A stretch of DNA of 64,000 bases from Pseudomonas brassicacearum (lineage in GTDB: Bacteria > Pseudomonadota > Gammaproteobacteria > Pseudomonadales > Pseudomonadaceae), in assembly GCF_003732265.1 (NCBI RefSeq), contig NZ_MOBK01000001.1, positions 868,001-932,000 of the forward strand, given 5' to 3'. Made by a program: the position numbers and the translations under genes. Below, one piece after another: positions 18,168 to 26,051 of this stretch (the stretch's first letter is position 1; every line of letters begins with the position of its first letter). The notes beneath the pieces are model-generated. The model was not told the origin of the DNA, searched no databases, and worked only from the letters and a program-made list of their open reading frames with translations.

Positions 18168-20780
18168 GTGACGATCATTCAGGAAATTCACGCGTGGTCT
18201 AAGGGACTGCCTGCTTGGCAGCAAGATGCAATTGCTCGCCTCTACCAAGGCCGTATGTTGAGTGCCGCCGATCTTGACGACCTTTATGCATTGGCCAAAG
18301 CTGAAACTGGGATCCCAGATCCAGAGGGCCGAAACCCCAAGGTGCTTGAAGAAGCACTTATAGCTCAGCCCGCCGGCCCAGCACGGCTTGTACAGTTGGC
18401 TGCGATCAAGCAACTTGTGAACGTAAATGCCTTAGCTAACGGGGGACGTGTTCCGATCTCCTTGACTGGCCTGACCGTTATTTACGGGGAGAACGGTGCA
18501 GGGAAGTCCGGTTACTCCAGAGTATTCAAACATGCGTGTCGTGCAAGGGATCGACGTGAGCCAATTCTTCCGAACGCCAACCTAGACCCCAAGACTGCCG
18601 GCGTCGCCCAAGCGGTGTTCGAAACCGTAATCGACGGCGTGGCTACCGATCTTCCCTGGCAATACGGTGCCGTTGCACCCGAGCCGCTTTCGGACATTGC
18701 CATCTTCGATACGCATTGCGCTCGTGCCTACATTGATAACCATGGTGACTTCGCTTACGCGCCATATGGGCTGGATATCTTGGAAGGGTTGGCCGGCGTA
18801 TGTAACAAGCTTAAGGCACGCGCCACCCTAGAGAAGGCGGCGAATGCTCCGAGTGACGCGGCGTATGCGGCCCTTACGAGAGATCAAACGCAGGTCGCCG
18901 TAGCATTACTCGGCATCCCGAGCACGACCCTCCCTGAGAAAATAGAGGCTTTGGTCACACTCAGTCATGCCGAACTGGATCGACTGGCGTTATTGACTCA
19001 AACCCTCGCCGAAGCAGATCCGAAGCAAAAAGCACAAGCGTTGCGCCAAAAGGCAACGCGCTTCTCGGGTTTAAAGGATCGCATGGCGGCAGCGATTGCG
19101 TTGATCGACGATAAGACGGTCAATCAGCTCAGACAACTTATTGAAAACTCGAAAACTGCAAAAGCTGCGGCAGAGTTGGCAGCTAAAGAGTTCAAACAAA
19201 CCCCAGGTCAACTTGCCGGCACCGGAGGTGAAGAATGGAAGGCGCTGTTTGACGCGGCCAGAGTCTTCGCCCAAGTGAGTCATCCTGGTCATGAGTTTCC
19301 AGAGGTTCCTGAAAACTCTGCATGCCCTCTCTGCCAAAACCGCCTTGGCCAAGAAGGTGCTGCGCGCCTAGTTCGCTTTGATACGTTCATCAAGCAGGCT
19401 GCCGAAAAGGCCGCAAAGGACGCACGTGACACTGCAGCAACGACATACAGGGCAGTTCAAAAGGCGGCCTTGGATGTAATGTTTCGTGATGGGCTGGTGG
19501 AAGAGTTGACAGAGACTGTTCCCGAGCTCGCTGCAGACTGTTCGTCGATGCAGACATGCCTGAACACCCGCCAGACTTCGATTCTGCAGGCCGCTGCGGC
19601 AGAGCTTAAGTGGGAAGATATAGTGGCATTACCGGCCGACCCTCGCCCCGGTTTGGCCAGTGTGATCGAAGGCTTACTGAATCAGGCCAAATCGCTAGAG
19701 GCAACTGCCGACGAGAAGGTCCGGGCTCAGATGACAGCGGAGAAGCGAGAGCTTGGTGCACGGATACGTCTGGCTGAGATCAAGGCCGCTGTTTTGGAGG
19801 CGATAGCCAAACATGAGGCGAGTCGGAAATTTCAACTGTGCATCGATGGTTTTGACACCCGGGCCATTTCCAGAAAATCCACAGAGCTTTCGCGGACAAT
19901 AGCCAGCCAAGAACTGGCGGACGCCCTCAACGACGAACTTAAACGCCTAAAGGTGAATCAGCTTCAGATTGTGATGAAGCCAGAGTCTCCAGGGGGGAAG
20001 ACCCAATTTAAGCTCGTCTTGCAATTGCCCGGTGGAGGTACTCCTGCAGCCATTCTTAGTGAAGGGGAGCAGCGCGCTATTGCCATCGCATCGTTCCTTG
20101 CGGAGATCAAGCTTGGCAAAGGGCGTGGTGGAATAGTCTTGGATGATCCAGTGTCATCGCTAGATCACCGACGCCGCTGGGAAGTTGCAGAACGCTTGGC
20201 GTTGGAAGCGCTAAACCGGCAGGTGATTGTCTTCACTCACGACATCTACTTTCTTTGCATTTTGGAGCAAAAGGTGGAGGAGCTTGGCGCCCAACTGACG
20301 AAGAACTACATACGTCGCACCGCACAGGGATATGGTGTGCACTCGCAGGATCTGCCATTCGACGTCGTGGGTACCAAGGATCGGCTGGCAAGACTCCGAC
20401 AAGAGCTGGTGGAGGTTCGCAGAGCACAGAAGAGTGGGGATGATGATGAACATCGTCGCTTAACTTCTGCTTGCTATGGTCGTTTGCGTCTAGCTTGGGA
20501 AAGGTGTGTTGAGGAGGTGTTATTAAACGGAGCGGTCCAACGGTTCGGCGAGGGAGTATCTACACAACGCCTGAAGTTGGTCGTTGTCACCGACGATGAT
20601 TATCGGGAGGTAGACAGCGGTATGTCCAAGAGCTCCAAGTTCGAGCATGACGCGGCAACCCACGCTGGAAGGCTTCCCATACCAGAACCTGACGAACTAG
20701 AGGCGGATATCGACAGGTTGGCGGAATGGAGGATTGCTCTAGATAAGCGCTCGAAAGAAACAGCCAAAGCTAGGTGCTAA
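18168..20780 (+). CDS. SMC/ABC-type ATPase with CxxC hook, PrrC/RloC-like
   Basis: An 870-residue AAA_13-type ATPase. Walker A GENGAGKS is at residues 107-114. A long, partly coiled-coil middle carries a Cys-Pro-Leu-Cys motif at 386-389 (possible zinc hook). The ABC signature LSEGEQ is at 630-635 and Walker B GIVLDDPVSSLDH starts at 655. The C-terminal ~190 residues contain RCVEE within WERCVEEVLLNG and, about 44 residues later, a His in SKFEHDAA. This R-x3-E...H spacing recalls the anticodon-nuclease triad of PrrC/RloC, but that is only an inference. GTG 18168 follows AAGGAG. It begins a defence-like, increasingly AT-rich island. Its target, and whether it acts alone, are unknown. Confidence 0.7.
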   Translation: MTIIQEIHAWSKGLPAWQQDAIARLYQGRMLSAADLDDLYALAKAETGIPDPEGRNPKVLEEALIAQPAGPARLVQLAAIKQLVNVNALANGGRVPISLTGLTVIYGENGAGKSGYSRVFKHACRARDRREPILPNANLDPKTAGVAQAVFETVIDGVATDLPWQYGAVAPEPLSDIAIFDTHCARAYIDNHGDFAYAPYGLDILEGLAGVCNKLKARATLEKAANAPSDAAYAALTRDQTQVAVALLGIPSTTLPEKIEALVTLSHAELDRLALLTQTLAEADPKQKAQALRQKATRFSGLKDRMAAAIALIDDKTVNQLRQLIENSKTAKAAAELAAKEFKQTPGQLAGTGGEEWKALFDAARVFAQVSHPGHEFPEVPENSACPLCQNRLGQEGAARLVRFDTFIKQAAEKAAKDARDTAATTYRAVQKAALDVMFRDGLVEELTETVPELAADCSSMQTCLNTRQTSILQAAAAELKWEDIVALPADPRPGLASVIEGLLNQAKSLEATADEKVRAQMTAEKRELGARIRLAEIKAAVLEAIAKHEASRKFQLCIDGFDTRAISRKSTELSRTIASQELADALNDELKRLKVNQLQIVMKPESPGGKTQFKLVLQLPGGGTPAAILSEGEQRAIAIASFLAEIKLGKGRGGIVLDDPVSSLDHRRRWEVAERLALEALNRQVIVFTHDIYFLCILEQKVEELGAQLTKNYIRRTAQGYGVHSQDLPFDVVGTKDRLARLRQELVEVRRAQKSGDDDEHRRLTSACYGRLRLAWERCVEEVLLNGAVQRFGEGVSTQRLKLVVVTDDDYREVDSGMSKSSKFEHDAATHAGRLPIPEPDELEADIDRLAEWRIALDKRSKETAKARC

Positions 20781-20784
20781 AGTC

Positions 20785-20836
20785 AAAAAGGGGGAGGATT
20801 TATTTTTCCTTTCGAAAATAAACCAATCCCCTTTTT
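20785..20836. terminator. Strong bidirectional-looking terminator after the ATPase gene
   Basis: AAAAAGGGGG...ATTTATTTTTC pairs with GAAAATAAA...CCCCTTTTT, giving a long imperfect hairpin with A and T runs at its ends. It starts four bases after the ATPase stop. The remaining ~240 bases before the gene at 21077 hold no recognisable gene, only a direct CTACTTGTA repeat near 21048-21062. Confidence 0.75.
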
Positions 20837-21076
20837 CGTGTTGAGAAATTGCGGGACGTTCTCGCCGATGGCTACCGATCAGTGGCAGCCCATGGACACG
20901 CTACAGTTCCTCAGTAAAGCGCACCATAGTCATATCGATCTCCCTCCTGCTTCATGTCATTTTTGACCCGCCACTCAAGCTGATCGAGGAGTTATGCATA
21001 AATGAGGAATGTCATGAAGCACAAGAGGCGTAAACGTTACCCTACTTGTACCACCTACTTGTAGTTAGGAGAAAAT

Positions 21077-21391
21077 ATGGCTAGTGCCTTGGACTGGGAG
21101 ACGGGTAATCGCAATGATCGCGTTCATAAAGAAAACATTACCCCTGCAACTCCGCCACGCAAAGGGTCATATATTGATCTTGCGAAAAGGTTAGAGACGG
21201 CAATTAGGCTAATAGAGTCAGAGCAATGGACCAAGAAAAAACCGGGATTCAAATCGCAATACTTGATACAAATGGCCAAAGTTTACGGAAAAATATCTAA
21301 ATCCAAGCCAAGCTTCAAATCAAGCCCATTAGGAAAAAAGGCATCAGCAATATTGCGCTGCCCTCTTAACCTAAACGTTAGAAGTATTTAA
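21077..21391 (+). CDS. Hypothetical protein in AT-rich island
   Basis: A 104-residue basic protein that I do not recognise. It begins MASALDWETGNRNDRVHKENITP, and the C-terminal half is lysine/serine-rich (KSKPSFKSSPLGKKAS). ATG 21077 has TTAGGAG at good spacing. The stop is five bases before the start of the nuclease-like gene, so the two probably form an operon and could be partners. Codon use is AT-rich compared with the core genes, consistent with recent transfer. Confidence 0.5.
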   Translation: MASALDWETGNRNDRVHKENITPATPPRKGSYIDLAKRLETAIRLIESEQWTKKKPGFKSQYLIQMAKVYGKISKSKPSFKSSPLGKKASAILRCPLNLNVRSI

Positions 21392-21395
21392 CAAC

Positions 21396-21914
21396 ATGAA
21401 CCTAGCCACCCTATCAATACCTGAACTGCTCAAGCTACACGCTTCGGCAATTGATGAGCTTATGAGTCGCGGAGTATTGAGAACAAAAAACAATCCAGTC
21501 GGAGATTATGCCGAGTGGTTGGTTTCGTCTGCTTTAAACCTAACCCTTGCTAAAAATTCGGCCACAGGCCACGACGCCGAGTCCAGCAACGGTAAGAAAA
21601 TCCAAATCAAAGGACGGCGTATAACTGCAAACAACCGATCAAGGCAGCTAGGCGTCATACGTAACCTAGAAAAATATGACTTTGACGAACTCATAGCTGT
21701 AATTTTCAATGAGGCGTATGAAATCATTGAAGCATACTTAATCCCGCACTCCGTAATTGCAGAGTACAGCTCGTATAGAACTCACGTTAACGGCCACATT
21801 TTGCATATGCGTGGAGCCTTATTGACAGATGAACGAGTTCTGAACATTAGCGGAAAATTAAATTCCTATAACAGTTTGGCAACATTGCCAATCACCCTCA
21901 TAGGGTCCGTCTAA
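21396..21914 (+). CDS. Restriction-endonuclease-like (PD-(D/E)XK-like) protein
   Basis: A 172-residue protein. After a helical start (LSIPELLKLHASAIDELMSRG) comes NPVGDYAEWLVSSALNL, then GHDAESSNGKKIQIKGRR. Glu40, Asp60 and Gln70-Ile-Lys72 are arranged like the E...D...(E/Q)xK core of PD-(D/E)XK nucleases, with Gln in place of the usual acidic residue. The remaining part (FDELIAVIFNEAYEIIEAYLIP) looks like the following strands and helices of the same fold. I recall similar proteins in genomic islands, without known role. It is close-coupled to the upstream hypothetical gene. Nuclease activity is inferred only. Confidence 0.55.
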   Translation: MNLATLSIPELLKLHASAIDELMSRGVLRTKNNPVGDYAEWLVSSALNLTLAKNSATGHDAESSNGKKIQIKGRRITANNRSRQLGVIRNLEKYDFDELIAVIFNEAYEIIEAYLIPHSVIAEYSSYRTHVNGHILHMRGALLTDERVLNISGKLNSYNSLATLPITLIGSV

Positions 21915-22257
21915 ATTGGCCATTTAACCAAGTGTTGACTCACTTGCCTACAGGTTAAATAAGTCTGAAACCGACATTCTCGACGATTGAAAAAAAAGAA
22001 CAGGCGTTGACAACGCCCAAGGTGGACTGGGAGCAACTAATAAATAAGAAACTTAAAAAGATTGGTGCCATTGGTGGTTTAATCGACCCGTAAAATGTCA
22101 CATAAAAAGACGTTATCAGCACATGGAACAAGACCAATTGGTAGTTGCATTTGGTCTAAAAAATCGCTTAAGTATGTTCCGGCCCTTCAGGTCTTCACGA
22201 GACAGCCCGAGCTTCGCTTATCTCATGGCATGACGCCTGGTGCTTAGGGGGTGCAGA
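21915..22257 (+). other. Intergenic stretch with hairpin and a possible gene remnant
   Basis: TTTAACC-AAGTG at 21923-21934 pairs with CACTT (21941-21945) and GGTTAAA (21953-21959), just after the nuclease-like gene; no T run follows, so it is not a classic terminator. From 21959 to 22093 an open frame without a good start reads KKEQALTTPKVDWEQL and ends GGLIDP-stop. It looks like the C-terminus of a lost gene. The part from 22094 to 22240 shows no feature I can name. A GGGGG tract at 22247-22251 serves as the ribosome-binding site of the next gene. Confidence 0.35.
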
Positions 22258-22785
22258 ATGGATAAAATTAACCAAACGTTAGAGGACATTCTAATGACCA
22301 CGGCATCTCCAATTGAAAGCTTGAAAATTCCAAAGGAGCTCGTATTTGAATTTCTAGCTGTATTTTCTCGCTTTGAGTTCTCACTAAAAGAGTCAGGATA
22401 CTTTCGAAAAAGTCGGCATGACACAGTAGAAGCTGACTGGGTAAAATTCACCGAAAGCATGGCTTTACACTTCGATGAAATCGACTCCCCCAACCTGTCA
22501 AGCGCCATTGAGTATTTAACAAAAGAGCCACCGCAGCAGCAAATAGTCGAAGGCGGCAGCTTAAATTGGCGCCCACTAACATTTAAGCCAGAGCAAACGT
22601 TAGCAGCAAAGGCGTTTCTAGCAGTCCGCATGACACGCAACAATCTCTTTCATGGCGGCAAACACTCCCCACATTCAGCTGAGGGGCGTGACGAAAAACT
22701 AATAAAGTCCAGCTTAATAATCTTGGATTATTGCATAAACACCCACAAAGATATTAAGTTTGACTATGAGACATATGCTTTCTAA
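22258..22785 (+). CDS. HEPN-motif protein (possible RNase)
   Basis: A 175-residue, mostly helical protein. RNNLFH at residues 127-132 fits the R-x4-H motif of HEPN ribonucleases, with the polar Asn after Arg that catalytic members favour; FHGGKH follows, as in many HEPN/Apea-like proteins. HEPN proteins cut RNA in toxin-antitoxin, CRISPR and abortive-infection systems. ATG 22258 has an AGGGGG site six bases upstream; GTG 22240 in frame is less likely. No nucleotidyltransferase (MNT) antitoxin is next to it, which is unusual for a HEPN toxin. The EVE-like gene follows after 54 bases. Confidence 0.55.
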   Translation: MDKINQTLEDILMTTASPIESLKIPKELVFEFLAVFSRFEFSLKESGYFRKSRHDTVEADWVKFTESMALHFDEIDSPNLSSAIEYLTKEPPQQQIVEGGSLNWRPLTFKPEQTLAAKAFLAVRMTRNNLFHGGKHSPHSAEGRDEKLIKSSLIILDYCINTHKDIKFDYETYAF

Positions 22786-22839
22786 GAAACAATCAACACC
22801 ACCCACCTTACTCGCACTTACAATATCGGAATATCAAAA

Positions 22840-23253
22840 ATGACAATAAACTACTGGGTCGTTGGTGCTACATGGGGAGGATCAGAAGACGTCCTCCCCA
22901 AATTCATAAAGCGCGGATATTGGTACTGCTGGGATGCAAACAAATTCGGGAATGAGGAGTTCGGAGCTGGAAATGCAATTAAAAATCAACAAGAACGATT
23001 TAAACAGGTAAAATCCGGGGACCGTATAGCTGTTAAACGTTTGCTAGGTAAAGGCGCATCCGAAATGGCAATCCTCGCCATAGGAATAGTCAAAGACATA
23101 GATATCTCCGAATGGAGAATTTACGTGAACTGGATTATTTCTGATATTGAAGATCGCAACGTCCCGTTAAAAGGTTGCGCAGCGTCAATTCACGGCCCAT
23201 TCTCAAAATCAGGAAATGATGAGGATTGGGTTCAAAAAACATTCTGCCTCTAA
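22840..23253 (+). CDS. EVE/PUA-like domain protein
   Basis: A 137-residue protein that starts with YWVVGATWGGSEDVLPKFIKRGYW, continues through KSGDRIAVKRLLG to AILAIGIVKDID, and ends with a tryptophan-rich strand. The pattern of an N-terminal aromatic strand, a central GDRIAVK and an IGIV strand resembles EVE/PUA-superfamily modules. These bind modified bases and are often found with, or fused to, restriction enzymes (McrBC type) and other defence nucleases. Here it stands alone as the last gene of the AT-rich cluster, downstream of the HEPN gene. The assignment is by pattern only. Confidence 0.5.
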   Translation: MTINYWVVGATWGGSEDVLPKFIKRGYWYCWDANKFGNEEFGAGNAIKNQQERFKQVKSGDRIAVKRLLGKGASEMAILAIGIVKDIDISEWRIYVNWIISDIEDRNVPLKGCAASIHGPFSKSGNDEDWVQKTFCL

Positions 23254-23559
23254 AACTAACATTGTACGGAAACGCCGATCACTTCGTTCGTTGGACAGCC
23301 AAAAGCTACGCTTTTGACTGTCCGTTTGCTTAATCGTTAATTTCACGTCCGGGGCATTTAATACCATTCGTGCCAGGCGGAAATCTATTGCTGTCCTTCA
23401 TATCATGAAGTAATCGACCAGTAGCGCTTTGCTCGGGATAGGAAACCTCCGTTCCTGAGCAGCCACTTGATTTGTCTATGAAGCGTCGTAGGTGGTTTGC
23501 CCAAAATAGTAAAATTCACCCTTCCCACTACAGCGTCAGGAAACTCAAACAAGAACGGC
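23254..23559. other. Island boundary region with an isolated hairpin
   Basis: A 31-nt near-perfect hairpin (GGACAG-C-CAAAAGC / GCTTTTG-A-CTGTCC, 23293-23323) lies just after the EVE-like gene and is followed by TTTGCTTAATCG rather than a T run. It recalls an integron attC stem, but the flanking core sites do not match (see rejected list). From about 23340 to 23559 there is nothing I can name. GC content rises sharply at about 23560, marking the island's right edge. Confidence 0.35.
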
Positions 23560-24408
23560 CTACCGCCCCATTCCCCCAACCACCCCATACAACCCCGCCC
23601 GCCGATCCCCATGCAAATCATTCCGCGCACTAATCCGCTTATTCCTCGCCTCCCCAAGATTCAGCGTAGCCAACAAAACCCGCTCCCCCTCCTCCTCCGC
23701 AGGCCCCGCCACCGGATACCCATCTGCATCAACAATCACCGAACCCTGCACCCAACCCACCCCGCGCTCAAACCCATGCCGATCACACGCCGCAATAAAC
23801 ATCCGATTCACCGAAGCATTCGCCTGCACCCGCACCACCTCCGCCGGCCTCTCCGTCGGCGGCCTGGGCCCATCCGGCCAATTCACCGGCGCACACAGCA
23901 AATCCGCCCCCGCCAGCGCCGGCAGACGCACCCACTCCGGAAACTCCAGGTCATAACAAATCAACATCCCAATCCGCCCATGCACCGTTTCAACCACCGG
24001 CGGCGCCGCATCACCAGCGGTGAAAATTTCACTCTCCGCATCCCACAGGTGCGCCTTGCGATAAACAGCCCGCAACCCTTGGGCATCGATCATCGCCGCG
24101 CTGTTAGCCAGCCCATCCCCCTCCAGCCGTTCGCAAAAACCACCCACCACCACAATGTTCAATTCCCGGGCCAGTGCAGCCCACAAACTCAAGGTCGGTC
24201 CTTCAACCGTTTCCGACAACGACAACGCTTCACTGCGGTCATTGAACACATACCCGCTCTGCACCAACTCAGGCAGCACCACAACCTGCGCCCCTTGATG
24301 CGCCGCCGAACGAATCGCGCGTTCCGTCAGCGTGCGGTTGAACGCGAGGTCACCAATCTTCGGCGCCACTTGGCAGCAAGCAACCACGGTATTTTTTGCA
24401 GTGTTCAA
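23560..24408 (-). CDS. Carbon-nitrogen hydrolase (nitrilase superfamily)
   Basis: A 282-residue amidase/carbamoylase of the nitrilase superfamily. The catalytic triad is visible: Glu47 (VVVLPEL), Lys118 (YRKAHLW) and Cys151 (MLICYDLEFPEW). It probably hydrolyses an amide or N-carbamoyl group; with a nucleobase-type permease next door, a ureido or pyrimidine/purine breakdown product is likely. The start is TTG 24408, overlapping the TGA of the permease gene (TTGA) with GGAGG six bases upstream, so the two are translationally coupled. A longer frame through the permease region is an out-of-frame shadow and does not belong to this protein. Confidence 0.85.
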   Translation of the reverse strand: MNTAKNTVVACCQVAPKIGDLAFNRTLTERAIRSAAHQGAQVVVLPELVQSGYVFNDRSEALSLSETVEGPTLSLWAALARELNIVVVGGFCERLEGDGLANSAAMIDAQGLRAVYRKAHLWDAESEIFTAGDAAPPVVETVHGRIGMLICYDLEFPEWVRLPALAGADLLCAPVNWPDGPRPPTERPAEVVRVQANASVNRMFIAACDRHGFERGVGWVQGSVIVDADGYPVAGPAEEEGERVLLATLNLGEARNKRISARNDLHGDRRAGLYGVVGGMGR

Positions 24409-25904
24409 CGTCCCTCCTCCACAGCCGGTTGGGTCATGGCGATGATGTCGCTCTCGGTAATCGCGTCGATGATCTTGCGTTCCGCCGCCAGGTCCAGCGA
24501 GCGGCTGAGGATGAAGTACGTCAGGCCCGACACCACCAATCCCACCAGCCAGGCGATGTCCACGCCTTCGAGCATGCGTGCCAGCGGGCCGACGAAGACT
24601 TCTTTGTTGGCGGCGGCATCGAAGATGTAGAAAAACGGGACCATCGCGGCGAAGCCGATCAGGTAGGAGACGATGCCGCGAAATTGCCAGGCGCCGTAGA
24701 TGCCGTTTGGGGTGAAGAAGTGCGGGATCGCGTAGCGGCCTTTGCGCACGAAGAAGTAGTCGACCAGGTTGACGGCGGTCCAGGGCACGAGGAAGTACAG
24801 GAGCAGCACGAGGAAGGTGTTGAGCAGCGCGATGCCGTCGCCTTTGATCGACAGCACGCAGGTCAGCAGGATCACGCTGATCGCGGTGATGGACAGGATG
24901 CGGGCGCGGGGTGTCGGGGTGATTTTCTTGATCGAGTCGGCGCCGGTGAGCAGTGTCAGCATGGCGCTGTAGGTGTTGAGCGCGATGATCGGCAGGAAGC
25001 CGGCCACCGAGACGATCACCAGCACGTTGCCCAGCCCGGGAATCATCGATGAGCCCACCTGGTTCAACGCCACCAGCGCATCCACCGCTTTCAACTGCTG
25101 CGCCAGCCACGCGCCGAGGCCGATCATCCAGCTGCCGGACAGCGAGGCGCCGATGAACACGGCGGCGATCAGTTTGGGGCGGCTGGTGTTTTTCGGCAGG
25201 TAGCGGGAGTAGTCGGAGACATAGGGCGCATAGGAAATGTTGTAGCTGGCGCCGATGGCGAACAGTGTGGCGAACGCGACCCAGTTGAAGCCGAGGTCCG
25301 TCGCCGGGGTGACGCCCTCCTGGCCGGCGCCGAACATCAAGGCGATGGTGACCAGCGCGTACAGCGGCAAGGTGGCGAGCAACGCCCACTTGAAGGCTTT
25401 GTGCATCAGGTCGTGGCCGTAGATCGACAGCAATGCGCCGATCAGCACCACCGCCACCGCGACGATGGTCGGGTCGATGCCGAACACATGTTCGAGGCCG
25501 TTCATGATCAGCGAGATGTTCACCACGTTGAAGCCGACGAACACAAACATGGTCGCCATCAGGGCCAGGATCACCCCGCGATAACCGAATTGGGCACGGG
25601 ACTGGATCATTTGCGGCAGGCCCATTTCCGGACCTTGCGAGCCGTGGAAGGCCATGAAGATGGTGCCGAACATGATGCCGAGCGCGCCGGCGAGCATGGT
25701 CCACAGCGCCGACAAGCCGAGGCTTGGGCCGACGAAACCGATGGAAATGGTGAAGAAGTGGAAGTTGCCCAGGAACCAGAAAGGGCCCTGGCTGCTGAGT
25801 TTGGCGTGACGTTCGTTTTCCGGAATGTAATCGATCGAGTGGCCTTCGATGGCCAACCCGCTGCTCGCTTCGAGGGCGTGCGCAGATTGTGGGGACCCTG
25901 ACAT
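24405..25904 (-). CDS. NCS1-family nucleobase permease (cytosine/purine/allantoin type)
   Basis: A 499-residue permease with about 12 membrane segments. N-terminal hallmarks of NCS1 transporters are present: FWFLGNFHFFTISIGFVGPSLGL, GPEMGLPQMIQSRAQFGYRG, and the later NISYAPYVSDYSRYLP. NCS1 members import cytosine, purines, allantoin, hydantoins or thiamine precursors by cation symport. It is first in an operon with the C-N hydrolase, so the imported compound probably has a hydrolysable C-N bond. The operon is divergent from a LysR regulator, with 147 bases between the starts, which likely contain the shared operator. Confidence 0.85.
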   Translation of the reverse strand: MSGSPQSAHALEASSGLAIEGHSIDYIPENERHAKLSSQGPFWFLGNFHFFTISIGFVGPSLGLSALWTMLAGALGIMFGTIFMAFHGSQGPEMGLPQMIQSRAQFGYRGVILALMATMFVFVGFNVVNISLIMNGLEHVFGIDPTIVAVAVVLIGALLSIYGHDLMHKAFKWALLATLPLYALVTIALMFGAGQEGVTPATDLGFNWVAFATLFAIGASYNISYAPYVSDYSRYLPKNTSRPKLIAAVFIGASLSGSWMIGLGAWLAQQLKAVDALVALNQVGSSMIPGLGNVLVIVSVAGFLPIIALNTYSAMLTLLTGADSIKKITPTPRARILSITAISVILLTCVLSIKGDGIALLNTFLVLLLYFLVPWTAVNLVDYFFVRKGRYAIPHFFTPNGIYGAWQFRGIVSYLIGFAAMVPFFYIFDAAANKEVFVGPLARMLEGVDIAWLVGLVVSGLTYFILSRSLDLAAERKIIDAITESDIIAMTQPAVEEGR

Positions 25905-26051
25905 ACGAATGTTCCTATGCTGGTGATTGTTGTTTTTATGGGCAAAGCGCCGGTTTCATTGCAATGTAGGGCGTCGGTCAGGGCGGTAAAATATCGCAGG
26001 CGCACTGTTTACATAGATCGGCGTCTATGTGGTGAACATCGGAGGCAACAC

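Noticed and set aside
23254..23345. Possible integron attC site
   Set aside because: There is a good central stem and a GCTTAA...GTTA end, but the R'' and R' core boxes do not fit RYYYAAC/GTTRRRY and the L boxes do not pair; no integrase gene is in the window.
23560..25704. A single 714-codon minus-strand frame suggesting a fused membrane-amidase protein
   Set aside because: The first ~430 codons are an arginine/histidine-rich out-of-frame reading of the NCS1 permease gene; only the last ~282 residues are the hydrolase, which has its own TTG start and ribosome-binding site.
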